From Fluviicola chungangensis (lineage in GTDB: Bacteria; Bacteroidota; Bacteroidia; Flavobacteriales_D; Crocinitomicaceae): a stretch of 64,000 nucleotides of DNA. The position numbers and the translations under genes were made by a program. Shown in pieces: positions 53,706-62,159 of the stretch. The DNA is taken from the NCBI RefSeq assembly GCF_007558725.1, contig NZ_VLPL01000006.1, positions 124,001 through 188,000 on the forward strand. Reading direction: 5' to 3'. Positions within the stretch are counted from its first letter, which is position 1; every line of letters starts with the position of its first letter. Under the pieces are notes generated by a model that made no database searches, was not told the origin of the DNA, and saw nothing but the letters and a program-made list of their open reading frames with translations.

Positions 53706-54653
53706 ATGATGCGTCTTATCTTGTTTTTTCTGTTGATCAGCAGCAATTTGCTCGCAAACAAATTGGAATGGATTCCCGATTATTTCGTGAGATACGAAAC
53801 CGATAAACATCCGCCCCAAACTGGTTCCCGGATTAAGATCATTTGTGAGTTCGATTCGGACTATGACTTATTCCGCGAATTGCGCTTCGGGATGAATGGC
53901 AGTAACGAACGTATCAAAATGAACGACAAAAACGAAGCGGAAGTGATCCGTAAACCACAAAAAGCCGTTTTTCAATTCTATTATGACAGCCATTTCCAGG
54001 AAATCGAAACGGATTCCATAGAACTAAAAACAGGTCAACTGACGATCATTTCGCTTCATTTCAAAGCAAAAAATGATCCGCGACCGGTCAAAAAACCGGT
54101 GATTTACCTCTATCCTGATTCAGACACGGACGTATCGGTTGATTTAAACGCAAAAGGAAATCTGACATTCACTTATCCCGATTATTCCAGAGGTTGGAAA
54201 GGGACAGCGCACCCCGATGGTTCTATTGATATCAACGGAGCACTTTACCCCTATTTGTTCTGGGAATCGGAACAGGTATTCAATACCTTCGATGCAAAGA
54301 CCGGTGGTTTTCTCCTGGAAAAAGAGCAAGTCGTTCAATCCTTGGAAAAGTACCTGACAGATCTGGGTTTCAATGACAAAGAAAAAACAGATTTCATTAC
54401 TTTCTGGGCACCTGAGCTTCGGAAATACGAACAGGTACTGATCCAATTTGTACTGAATGATTCCTGCAATGCATTCGCTGCACTGGAAATCACGCCGAAA
54501 CCGCTGCATTTAAACCGGGTCTATATCGTTTGGTCACAAACAGATCAAACAAAGCCTCAGCTCGTGAAACCACAAATATTGCAGAAGCTGAACCGCGATG
54601 GTTTTGATGTACTGGAATGGGGCGGAATCGAATTAACGCCGCAACATCCCTAA
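53706..54653 (+). CDS. Secreted protein of unknown function, paralogue 3 of 3
   Basis: A 315-residue protein. I use the ATG at 53706 (MMRLILFFLLISSNLLAN), one base after the stop of gene 2; an in-frame TTG at 53688 would add six residues. The shared module reads KKPVIYLYPDSDTD, FTYPDYSRGWKGTAHPDGSI, LYPYLFWESEQ, DFITFWAPELRK (WAPE in place of WGPR) and LEWGGIEL. It is the most diverged copy at the WGP site. Function unknown. Confidence 0.75.
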   Translation: MMRLILFFLLISSNLLANKLEWIPDYFVRYETDKHPPQTGSRIKIICEFDSDYDLFRELRFGMNGSNERIKMNDKNEAEVIRKPQKAVFQFYYDSHFQEIETDSIELKTGQLTIISLHFKAKNDPRPVKKPVIYLYPDSDTDVSVDLNAKGNLTFTYPDYSRGWKGTAHPDGSIDINGALYPYLFWESEQVFNTFDAKTGGFLLEKEQVVQSLEKYLTDLGFNDKEKTDFITFWAPELRKYEQVLIQFVLNDSCNAFAALEITPKPLHLNRVYIVWSQTDQTKPQLVKPQILQKLNRDGFDVLEWGGIELTPQHP

Positions 54654-54669
54654 TCCAAAGCAAACTCGG

Positions 54670-55839
54670 CTACTTTTTCGGATTGGCGAACATTTTCACG
54701 TCATCTCCGGTGATTTTGGCTCCGCACAGAATCACCAGGCGTTCTACGATATTTCTTAATTCCCGGATATTTCCGGTCCAATCTGTTTGTTGTAATTCAA
54801 TCAAAGCCTCATCCGTAAATTCTTTCTTTGGAATTCCATGTTCGTTGCAAACCAGGGCAATGAAATGTTCCGCAAGCATCGGAATATCTTCGCGGCGCTC
54901 ATTCAAAGAAGGAACGTGAATTAAAATAACGGCCAAACGATGGTACAAATCTTCCCGGAAACGTCCTTCAGCGATTTCCTTGCGCAAATCCTTATTGGTT
55001 GCCGCAACCACCCGGGCGTCAATCTTAATGTCTCTTTCGCTTCCGACCCGTTGGATTACATTTTCCTGCAAAGCCCTTAATACTTTTGCCTGGGCAGAAG
55101 CACTCATATCTCCGATTTCATCCAGGAACAATGTACCTCCTGATGCCAATTCAAATTTTCCTTTTTTATCTTTTACTGCAGAGGTAAATGCCCCTTTTTC
55201 ATGACCAAATAATTCACTTTCTATCAACTCACTTGGAATGGCTGCACAGTTTACTTCCACAAAAGGCATTTTCCTGCGATTGGAAAGATCATGCAACGAG
55301 CGGGCTACCAATTCCTTTCCGGAACCGTTTGCTCCCGTAATCAATACACGTGCATCTGAAGGAGCAACTTTCTCGATCATTTCTTTGATCTTGTTAATTC
55401 CCTCCGTTTCACCAATAATTGACGATCCTTTGAATTTGCGGACAGTCGTTTTCAGCTGTTTGGTTTCTTCGACCAGCACAACCCGGTCCTTTGCATTTCG
55501 GATGGTAACCAGGATCCGGTTTAAATCAAGTGGCTTTTCAATGAAATCAAATGCCCCTTTTTTAATTGCATCGACCGCTGTTTCTATGTTCCCATGACCG
55601 GAAATCATAATCACAGGTGAATCTATCTTTTGAGCAATTAATGCATCCAGGACTTCCATTCCATCCATTTGCGGCATTTTGATATCACAGAAGATAATAT
55701 CGTAAAGCGTGTTTTTTGCTTTTTCAAGTCCTTCTGCCCCATTTTCTGCTTCATCTACCTGGAAGTCTTCAAACTCCAGAATTTCACGCAGGGCCCTGCG
55801 AATAGCACGTTCATCGTCAATGATCAGTATTTTTGCCAT
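54670..55839 (-). CDS. NtrC-type response regulator without DNA-binding domain
   Basis: A 389-residue protein: receiver domain (residues 1-120, phospho-acceptor D52 in CDIKMPQMDG), then an AAA+ sigma-54 interaction domain with Walker A GANGSGKE, Walker B LFLDEIGDM and arginine region LNERREDIP. The sigma-54 contact loop reads GAFTSA rather than GAFTGA, and the protein ends a few residues after the AAA+ lid (NIRELRNIVERLVILCG), with no Fis-type helix-turn-helix. Similar short regulators occur across Flavobacteriales, as I recall. Its histidine kinase is not in the window. Confidence 0.88.
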   Translation of the reverse strand: MAKILIIDDERAIRRALREILEFEDFQVDEAENGAEGLEKAKNTLYDIIFCDIKMPQMDGMEVLDALIAQKIDSPVIMISGHGNIETAVDAIKKGAFDFIEKPLDLNRILVTIRNAKDRVVLVEETKQLKTTVRKFKGSSIIGETEGINKIKEMIEKVAPSDARVLITGANGSGKELVARSLHDLSNRRKMPFVEVNCAAIPSELIESELFGHEKGAFTSAVKDKKGKFELASGGTLFLDEIGDMSASAQAKVLRALQENVIQRVGSERDIKIDARVVAATNKDLRKEIAEGRFREDLYHRLAVILIHVPSLNERREDIPMLAEHFIALVCNEHGIPKKEFTDEALIELQQTDWTGNIRELRNIVERLVILCGAKITGDDVKMFANPKK

Positions 55840-55870
55840 GTGTTTTTATTGGTGAACGAAAATAACCATT

Positions 55871-55952
55871 TAATTGAAAAGTGAGAATGGAAAATCGAGA
55901 TCAAACAGATAAAGAGAAGTCCTCCTTTTCAATTCTCAATTTTAAATTTTAA
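55871..55952. repeat. AT-rich intergenic repeat, copy B
   Basis: Spacer between the response regulator and ppx/gppA. Its ends carry AATTGAAAAGTGAGAATGG and TTTTCAATTCTCAATTTT, an imperfect inverted repeat; GTCCTCCT in the middle is shared with copy C. Confidence 0.4.
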
Positions 55953-56842
55953 AAGAATCTGCGCAGCACCCCTTCTTTCAAGGAACACGGTGATATCACA
56001 ATCTCTCTGATCCCAAACTTTTCAATAATCCATTTTGTTTTCAAAGCCGCAATCGGAGCCATTTTTCTGCGGATCGGGATGATAAACGGATGATTTTCCC
56101 GTTGCTCGAATGTGGATTCAATGATCCAATTTAATGTTGTTACGATCTCTTTCCTGGAAAGTCGGATATTATCCAAGCTTGTAGGAAATTCTTTCTCATG
56201 AACCATTTCATAAAATGTTTCGAAGCTTCCGGAAGAACCAACGAGCACTTCGCATGAATCGAATGCATTCAGTTCCTGTGCATTTTCCTCAAACCAATTG
56301 ATCAGTTCAACTTGATCCTCCTCTGACAAAGGATCTTTCAGAGAGAATAATTGGATTGCTCTTGAAACACCAATATTTGCGCTGATAAACTCCAATTCTT
56401 TTCCTTCTTCGATCCGAATAAACTCCGTACTTCCTCCCCCGATATCCATGATCAGAGAGGTTTGATCGAATTGGTAAGACCAGCTTACTCCCTGGTAGAT
56501 CAATTTCGCTTCTTCCAGTCCGTCTACGATCTCAATGTCAATATCAAAGCGTTTTTTGATCTCCCGGATAAACTCATTCCTGTTACCTGCATCACGGACC
56601 GCCGAAGTGCCGATTCCTGCGATGGCATCAACTTGTAAATCCTCACAAATCCCTGTAAACTTTTCGAATGCGCGGAATGCGCGCTCCATGGCTTCGTCGG
56701 AAATGAATCCTTCGTTGATTCCTCCCATTCCCAGAGCAACTCCTTCCTTTGAGTTATGGACAATATCAAATCCTGCAGGGTTCAAATCCGCAACCAAAAG
56801 ATTAAATGTATTTGTTCCCAGATCAATGACCGCTACACGCAT
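55949..56842 (-). CDS. Ppx/GppA-family phosphatase
   Basis: A 297-residue protein of the exopolyphosphatase/guanosine pentaphosphatase family, with two ASKHA phosphate motifs: VAVIDLGTNTFNLLVADL at the N terminus and LIMDIGGGSTEFIRI around 130. Members split polyphosphate or convert pppGpp to ppGpp. It is the short form without a C-terminal HD domain. The ABC permease gene lies directly upstream, one base away. Confidence 0.87.
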   Translation of the reverse strand: MRVAVIDLGTNTFNLLVADLNPAGFDIVHNSKEGVALGMGGINEGFISDEAMERAFRAFEKFTGICEDLQVDAIAGIGTSAVRDAGNRNEFIREIKKRFDIDIEIVDGLEEAKLIYQGVSWSYQFDQTSLIMDIGGGSTEFIRIEEGKELEFISANIGVSRAIQLFSLKDPLSEEDQVELINWFEENAQELNAFDSCEVLVGSSGSFETFYEMVHEKEFPTSLDNIRLSRKEIVTTLNWIIESTFEQRENHPFIIPIRRKMAPIAALKTKWIIEKFGIREIVISPCSLKEGVLRRFF

Positions 56843-56843
56843 T

Positions 56844-58133
56844 TTACTTGATTTTCAACCAAAGAATAATATTTTTAAACCGTAGCGTATGCCCGAATTG
56901 AAGCAAGCCGTTTTTGAACAATCGTGCTGCAATTGCAATTACACCAATCGAACTTGCCAGGAGTAAAAATAAGGAAACAAACAATTGGTATGCATTTCCT
57001 TCCGCAAATCCAAGAGATAATTTGACCATTGCCACAACCGGCGCGGTAAATGGAAAGTACATTAAAAATGTAGCCCACGGACTATCGGGATTTTCCAGGA
57101 CGAAATATCCGGCATACAACGCAAAACACAAAAGAAGTATCAAAGGAATCAGGAATTGCTGTCCATCCGATTCTGAGCCCGAAACAGCTCCCAAAGCGGC
57201 AAAGAAAGCACCGTAAAACAAATAGCCGCAAGCAAAGAATAAGGAGAAATAAAAGATCATCACCCCGAACTGGACGCGCTCAAAAACCAATTCTACAAAC
57301 TGATTGTAATCACTTACCTGTCCAGCTGCCTGGTTGGAAGCATCGTATATATCGACAAAAATGGTTTCACGCATGAAGTACAATCCCAATCCGATAATCA
57401 AACACCATAAGAATGCCTGCAAAAAGGCACTGATCCCGATACCTAAAATTTTTCCAAGCATTAAAGATCGTGGTTTTACTGTTGCCAGCAGGATTTCCAC
57501 TACCCGGTTGGTCTTTTCCCTGGAAACCGAGCGCAAAATAGTCATCCCGAAAAGGAATATAAATACAAAAATGACTGCTCCGAAGAACAATCCCACCCAT
57601 CCGGCCAGGTCACTTTTCACATCCTCCGGATCGTATACATTTCGAAATGCAAAATTCAGCGGTTGTTTGATCTTTCGAAAATCAGCAACAGACAATTCCG
57701 TGAATTGTTTGGCAAGAACCTCTTCCAATCTTCTTTCAACCTGGTAGCGAATATTCACTGACATGGTAAACGAGGGCTTTTCACGGTAAAACAAAAAGCT
57801 GGTTTTGTTGGAGAGAATTTTTTCATTGATTTCAACCATTGCGTCAAAATCTGCAAACCGTTTTTCTTTCGCAAACTGTTCCAACTCAATGTAATTCGTA
57901 GCAAATGAATACGTGATGTTCGGATCCTCATTCGCCATGATTTTTTGTTCCATTACATTTGCCGGATCAACGATCAACACCTGCCATTTTTGCTGATCTT
58001 TTCCTCCGAATTGAAAAATCAGGTAAGTGAGTGTAAGGACTACCAGAGGGCCTAAAATAGCCATCAGGATAAAAGAACGGCTTCCCAATCGTTCTCTGAG
58101 TTCGCGCATGGCAATTATCCAACTATTTCTCAT
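56844..58133 (-). CDS. ABC-2 type transporter permease (NatB-like)
   Basis: A 429-residue membrane protein: one N-terminal helix (LGSRSFILMAILGPLVVLTL), a large extracytoplasmic loop of about 130 residues, then about five helices (IFVFIFLFGMTILRSVSREK onward). This is the NatB/ABC-2 exporter layout, matching the ATPase gene that overlaps it by 11 bases. Substrate unknown; Na+ export is only one known role of the family. Confidence 0.85.
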   Translation of the reverse strand: MRNSWIIAMRELRERLGSRSFILMAILGPLVVLTLTYLIFQFGGKDQQKWQVLIVDPANVMEQKIMANEDPNITYSFATNYIELEQFAKEKRFADFDAMVEINEKILSNKTSFLFYREKPSFTMSVNIRYQVERRLEEVLAKQFTELSVADFRKIKQPLNFAFRNVYDPEDVKSDLAGWVGLFFGAVIFVFIFLFGMTILRSVSREKTNRVVEILLATVKPRSLMLGKILGIGISAFLQAFLWCLIIGLGLYFMRETIFVDIYDASNQAAGQVSDYNQFVELVFERVQFGVMIFYFSLFFACGYLFYGAFFAALGAVSGSESDGQQFLIPLILLLCFALYAGYFVLENPDSPWATFLMYFPFTAPVVAMVKLSLGFAEGNAYQLFVSLFLLLASSIGVIAIAARLFKNGLLQFGHTLRFKNIILWLKIK

Positions 58134-59046
58134 TGCTTTCTGTTTTTACAGTTGAAATAAACACATCATTCATACTCGGCAAAACTTCCCAAGCCGCCTC
58201 AATTTTCACCTGCCCGATCAGGGTTTTCAGCAAATCTTCAAACGAATTATCTCCTCTCATTTTAACGCGTGCAATAAAGCGGTCATCGCCCAGGATTTCT
58301 TTATCGATTAGTTCAAACCCAATCCAAAGTGCATTGACGAAAGCAATCATATTCCCCCGGAATTTAACCGCATATTCTCCTGTTTTTTGCTGATCCTGAA
58401 TTTCGCTTACCCGGCCTTCCAACACTTTTCTCGATTGGTGGATCAACACCACCCGATCGCAAATTTCCTCTACGCTGCGCATGTTATGAGTAGAGATCAG
58501 GATGGTTTTTCCTTTCAATTTCATTTCCTGCATTTCGGCCTTGATCAACTCCACATTTACCGGGTCAAATCCTGAAAAAGGTTCATCCAGAATAAGCAAA
58601 TCCGGTTCGTGCAGGATGGCATAAATGAATTGTATTTTTTGCGCCATTCCCTTGGATAATTCTTGGATGCGTTTCTTTCTCCAATCCGCACAATTGAATT
58701 TCTTCAGCCAATAATCCAATGAAGTATTTATCTCGCTTTTACTCATTCCGCGCAAAGCGCCCAGGAAATGGGCATGAGCTTCCACAGTCATTTGTTTGTA
58801 CAACCCTCTTTCTTCCGGCAAATAACCGATATGGGCCAAGTGCTTTTGTTGGAGCAAATCGCCATTGAAACGGATTGTTCCGGAGTCGGGCTCAATTATC
58901 TTATTGATGATCCGAATTAGTGTTGTTTTACCTGCTCCATTGGGACCAAGTAAACCGAAGATCTCACCTTTCCGAAGACTGAATGAAACCTGGTCTATCG
59001 CTGCTTTCCGCTGATAACGCTTTGTAAGCTCTTGAATTTCTAACAT
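58123..59046 (-). CDS. ABC transporter ATP-binding protein (NatA-like)
   Basis: A 307-residue ABC ATPase with Walker A GLLGPNGAGKTTLI, the Q-loop region IGYLPEERGLYKQMTV, signature LSKGMAQKIQF, Walker B LLILDEPFSGFDPV and H-loop ILISTHNM. The C-terminal 80 residues are an extra domain (VKFRGNMIAFVNAL), usual for ABC-2 exporters. It pairs with the permease downstream; the pair plus the CPBP protease gene upstream form a minus-strand group. Confidence 0.9.
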   Translation of the reverse strand: MLEIQELTKRYQRKAAIDQVSFSLRKGEIFGLLGPNGAGKTTLIRIINKIIEPDSGTIRFNGDLLQQKHLAHIGYLPEERGLYKQMTVEAHAHFLGALRGMSKSEINTSLDYWLKKFNCADWRKKRIQELSKGMAQKIQFIYAILHEPDLLILDEPFSGFDPVNVELIKAEMQEMKLKGKTILISTHNMRSVEEICDRVVLIHQSRKVLEGRVSEIQDQQKTGEYAVKFRGNMIAFVNALWIGFELIDKEILGDDRFIARVKMRGDNSFEDLLKTLIGQVKIEAAWEVLPSMNDVFISTVKTESNEK

Positions 59047-59063
59047 TTAATCAAAAAAATGAT

Positions 59064-59975
59064 TTATTTCCCTTGTAAAAGTACCTTATTCCAGTTTTTC
59101 CATCGGTAGACCAACCAAAAAACAAGAATCATTAACGGATAAAACAAGAACATGGTTACATACATGTCCCAGCCCAATACCGGTTCGGAGACGTCAATAA
59201 ACAATGCCTCCGTTTGAATGACCTGCCAATCGTTCGTTACAATGATAATTCCGAAGAGGTTGTTTGCCAGGTGAAAACCCCAGGAAAGTTCCAACCCGTT
59301 ATCCATTACGGCAATGAAGGAAGTAAAAATTCCGGATGCAACATAATAGCCCATTGCGAAAGGTCCGAGTTTATCGATTTCGGGATTCATTAAATGCAGT
59401 GCTCCGAAAAGTATCCCGTTAACCGCAATCAGATAGATTCCTTTTTGAGTTATTTTCCCAACTAGCTGAAGCAGGAACCCACGAAACAACACTTCCTCGA
59501 ATCCTGTTTGGAGCGGAACAAGAATTAAAGCTAACAGTACCAAATAAAAAAAGTGTTCACTTTGAAAGTTCCAACGGAACTGATGATTGAAATCCATGAA
59601 CGTGATGAAAAAAGAAACCATTATCAACATGGCCCATAATCCGAATGCAAAGAAAAAACGGGTAAAATCAAAACGGGGACGTGCGGTTAAAAAGGTCCGG
59701 AAAGGACGTTTAAAAATGAGTTTTGAGCAAAATGCGATTGTTAAGATCCCAAAAACAAAGGGAATCATATTTAAAGCGAAAAATTCGTTTTTGGTAAACA
59801 GATTCCCGGGACCTGAAAAGGAAGTCAGGGTCCGACCAGCGGGTGACTTGGCTGAAATCAAGATTCCCATCAAAGATCCTCCAATAAAATAAACTCCGAT
59901 AACAATTGCTACAAGCCCTAGCAAATAATGCCTGATACCAATTGTGGGTTCAAGCGGACTAGTAAATCTTCTCAT
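59064..59975 (-). CDS. CPBP-family intramembrane metalloprotease
   Basis: A 303-residue membrane protein with about eight helices and the three CPBP (CAAX protease-like) motifs in order: FEEVLFRG (EExxxR), FGALHLMN (FxxxH) and SWGFHLANNLFG (HxxxN). Members are membrane proteases or have lost activity; some protect against self-made bacteriocins. All three motifs are intact here. It lies 17 bases upstream of the NatA-like gene. Confidence 0.88.
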   Translation of the reverse strand: MRRFTSPLEPTIGIRHYLLGLVAIVIGVYFIGGSLMGILISAKSPAGRTLTSFSGPGNLFTKNEFFALNMIPFVFGILTIAFCSKLIFKRPFRTFLTARPRFDFTRFFFAFGLWAMLIMVSFFITFMDFNHQFRWNFQSEHFFYLVLLALILVPLQTGFEEVLFRGFLLQLVGKITQKGIYLIAVNGILFGALHLMNPEIDKLGPFAMGYYVASGIFTSFIAVMDNGLELSWGFHLANNLFGIIIVTNDWQVIQTEALFIDVSEPVLGWDMYVTMFLFYPLMILVFWLVYRWKNWNKVLLQGK

Positions 59976-60088
59976 ACGATAAAGCTAGTGAAAAGAATAT
60001 TTATTCGAGTGATTCAGGAAGATTGTCGCTAAATTCTTTTTGCCGCTTAAGATTTCACTATTGAAAATAAGGGGCTTGCATGAAACAG

Positions 60089-60114
60089 CAGTGGCGCGAT
60101 TAATCGCGCCACTG
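60089..60114. repeat. Perfect 26-bp palindrome after dnaJ
   Basis: Each 13-base half (CAGTGGCGCGATT) is the reverse complement of the other. It lies 22 bases beyond the dnaJ stop and shares the GATTAATCGC core with the site after gldD. No T tract follows on either strand. The rest of the 59976-60135 spacer shows nothing else. Confidence 0.8.
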
Positions 60115-60135
60115 TCTCAATTATTTTATTTCCGT

Positions 60136-61248
60136 TTACTGGAACATATCTTTCATCCGTTGAAAGAATCCTTTTTCATTTTGTCCCGGATTCGGCTTAA
60201 AGTTTTCACTGGTCTGTAATTTTTCCAGGATTTCTCTTTCCTCTTTGCTTACTTTTTTAGGTGTCCATACATTGATATGAACAAACAAATCTCCGTGTCC
60301 GTAACCCTGAAGCACCGGTAAGCCTTTTCCTTTCAAACGAAGCATTTTTCCGCTTTGCGTTCCTGGTTCAACCTTTATCTTTGCTTTTCCATTCACCGTC
60401 GGAACTTCAATTGTTTCTCCCAAAACAGCATCCACAAAATTGATGAATGCTTCATAGTGTAAATGTTCACCATCTCTGCGCAATTCTTCGTGTGCCTGCT
60501 CTTCGATTACCACAATCAAATCTCCAGGGATCCCATTAAAAGGGCCTGCATTTCCTTTACCGGAAACACTCAATTGCATTCCTTCTTCAACACCTGCAGG
60601 AATTTCGATTTCGATTACTTCTTCTTTTCGCTTTAATCCCTGATTGTCTGCATCTGCCGGTTTTTGATCGATCATTTTTCCGGCTCCCTGACAGGTATTA
60701 CAGGTCGATTGTGTTTGCATGGCTCCCAAAAATGTCTGGGCAACACGTGTAATCCGTCCGGTTCCGTTACAGGTAGCACAAGTTTTGTATGTTACACCAT
60801 CAGCATTTACCAGTTTGTTTACCTTGATTTTCTTCGTAACACCTTCGGCTATTTCCTCCAGGGTCAATTTCATTTTAACACGCAGGTTGGTTCCGCGCAC
60901 TACACGCTGACCTCCTCCTCTTGCGCCACCAAAACTGCCACCCCCGAAAGCTCCACCGAAAATATCTCCAAATTGAGAGAAGATATCATCCATATTCATT
61001 CCACCGCCGAATCCACCGTTTCCGCCAAGGCCTGCATGACCATACTGATCGTAACGTGCTTTTTTATTTGGGTCGGAAAGTACCTCATACGCTTCCGCAG
61101 CTTCCTTGAATTTATTCTCAGCTTCCGAATCTCCGGGATTTTTATCCGGGTGGTATTTTAATGCCATTTTGCGGTAGGCTTTCTTAATTTCAGCTTCAGA
61201 TGCGCCTTTTGAAATACCAAGGACTTCGTAATAATCTCTTTTATCCAT
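60136..61248 (-). CDS. dnaJ: Chaperone DnaJ (Hsp40) with half zinc finger
   Basis: DnaK co-chaperone of 370 residues. The J domain has HPD at 33-35 ([10 protein letters not shown]), followed by a Gly/Phe-rich region ([16 protein letters not shown]). Only two of the usual four CxxCxGxG motifs are present: CATCNGTG (C157, C160) and CNTCQGAG (C183, C186); motifs 1 and 4 are absent. This half zinc-finger form is what I recall from Flavobacteriia. It follows grpE by 28 bases. Confidence 0.95.
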   Translation of the reverse strand: MDKRDYYEVLGISKGASEAEIKKAYRKMALKYHPDKNPGDSEAENKFKEAAEAYEVLSDPNKKARYDQYGHAGLGGNGGFGGGMNMDDIFSQFGDIFGGAFGGGSFGGARGGGQRVVRGTNLRVKMKLTLEEIAEGVTKKIKVNKLVNADGVTYKTCATCNGTGRITRVAQTFLGAMQTQSTCNTCQGAGKMIDQKPADADNQGLKRKEEVIEIEIPAGVEEGMQLSVSGKGNAGPFNGIPGDLIVVIEEQAHEELRRDGEHLHYEAFINFVDAVLGETIEVPTVNGKAKIKVEPGTQSGKMLRLKGKGLPVLQGYGHGDLFVHINVWTPKKVSKEEREILEKLQTSENFKPNPGQNEKGFFQRMKDMFQ

Positions 61249-61276
61249 AGTTAATCACTTCTCGTGAATCCATTTT

Positions 61277-61846
61277 TTACTGTCCGACAACCACTTTTGC
61301 AAAACGGATTACTTTATCATTCAAGTAATATCCTTTTTCTACATCCTCGATGATCTTTCCTTTCAGATCCTCAGATGGTGCCGGAACATTTGCAATTGCT
61401 TCATGCAAATCCGAATCGAAGGGCTGGTGTTTTGCCTCCATTTGTTTCAGGCCCTTTGCTTCCAGCAAATGTCTCAATTTGTGGTGGATCAGTTTAAAAC
61501 CGTCCTTTACAGCCGCAATGTCTTCTGAATTTTCATTGTTTGCAATAGCGCGTTCAAAATCGTCCATAACAGACAACATGTCTTTCAACACTCCTGCACT
61601 TGCAGTCGAGATTAATTCGATTTTCTCTTTATTGGTACGTTTGCGGTAATTGTCAAATTCCGAATACAAACGCAAATATTTGTCATTTAACGCCGCAATT
61701 TGTTCTTCAGACGAAGGCGCCCCTGCATTTACTGACGAATTGTCAGCGTTTTCAACCTGCTCGTTCGCCGTTTCATCCTGATTTTCCTGATTCTTTGCAT
61801 CAGTATCCTGGTTAAACTCTTCGTTTTGAACTGCTTCTTCTGCCAT
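61277..61846 (-). CDS. grpE: Nucleotide-exchange factor GrpE
   Basis: Nucleotide exchange for DnaK. The 189-residue protein has an acidic, disordered N terminus (MAEEAVQNEEFNQDTDAKNQ), a long helical dimerisation region (LNDKYLRLYSEFDNYRKRTN, SVMDDFERAI) and the C-terminal beta domain ending with VEKGYYLNDKVIRFAKVVVG, the GrpE signature. The ATG at 61846 is preferred over a TTG three codons upstream. First gene of the grpE-dnaJ unit. Confidence 0.95.
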   Translation of the reverse strand: MAEEAVQNEEFNQDTDAKNQENQDETANEQVENADNSSVNAGAPSSEEQIAALNDKYLRLYSEFDNYRKRTNKEKIELISTASAGVLKDMLSVMDDFERAIANNENSEDIAAVKDGFKLIHHKLRHLLEAKGLKQMEAKHQPFDSDLHEAIANVPAPSEDLKGKIIEDVEKGYYLNDKVIRFAKVVVGQ

Positions 61847-61855
61847 TATTGTCAA

Positions 61856-62159
61856 TTTTTTGATTCAGATCAGGCAACTACCTTGCCATAGCGCAGAAAA
61901 CAGACAAGGTGACAGGAAAACTGACATGTTAATTACGAATGCTGTCCCGATGGTTCTCGGGATACGAATTAACCAAATAACTCTAGGGACGCGAAGCACC
62001 GGTAATAATGTAGAAAACTCACCAAGCTACATAAACATTAAAAAAAGGATGTGACCTACTGTATGCTATGGGGTGAAATGAACCACATAGACCCATAGAA
62101 CACATAGTGAATATTCAGTTTGAAGCTTGGATTGTTTTCTAAATCAGAAACTACATAGG
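61856..62159. other. 304-base spacer upstream of grpE
   Basis: No gene seen. It holds TGACAGGAAAACTGACA (61910-61926; TGACAGGAAA is shared with the dnaK upstream region), a 6-bp hairpin TCCCGA/TCGGGA (61945-61962) within a longer imperfect palindrome (61929-61972), and three spaced CATAG repeats (62083-62108). No TAnnTTTG box for grpE was found. Confidence 0.5.
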
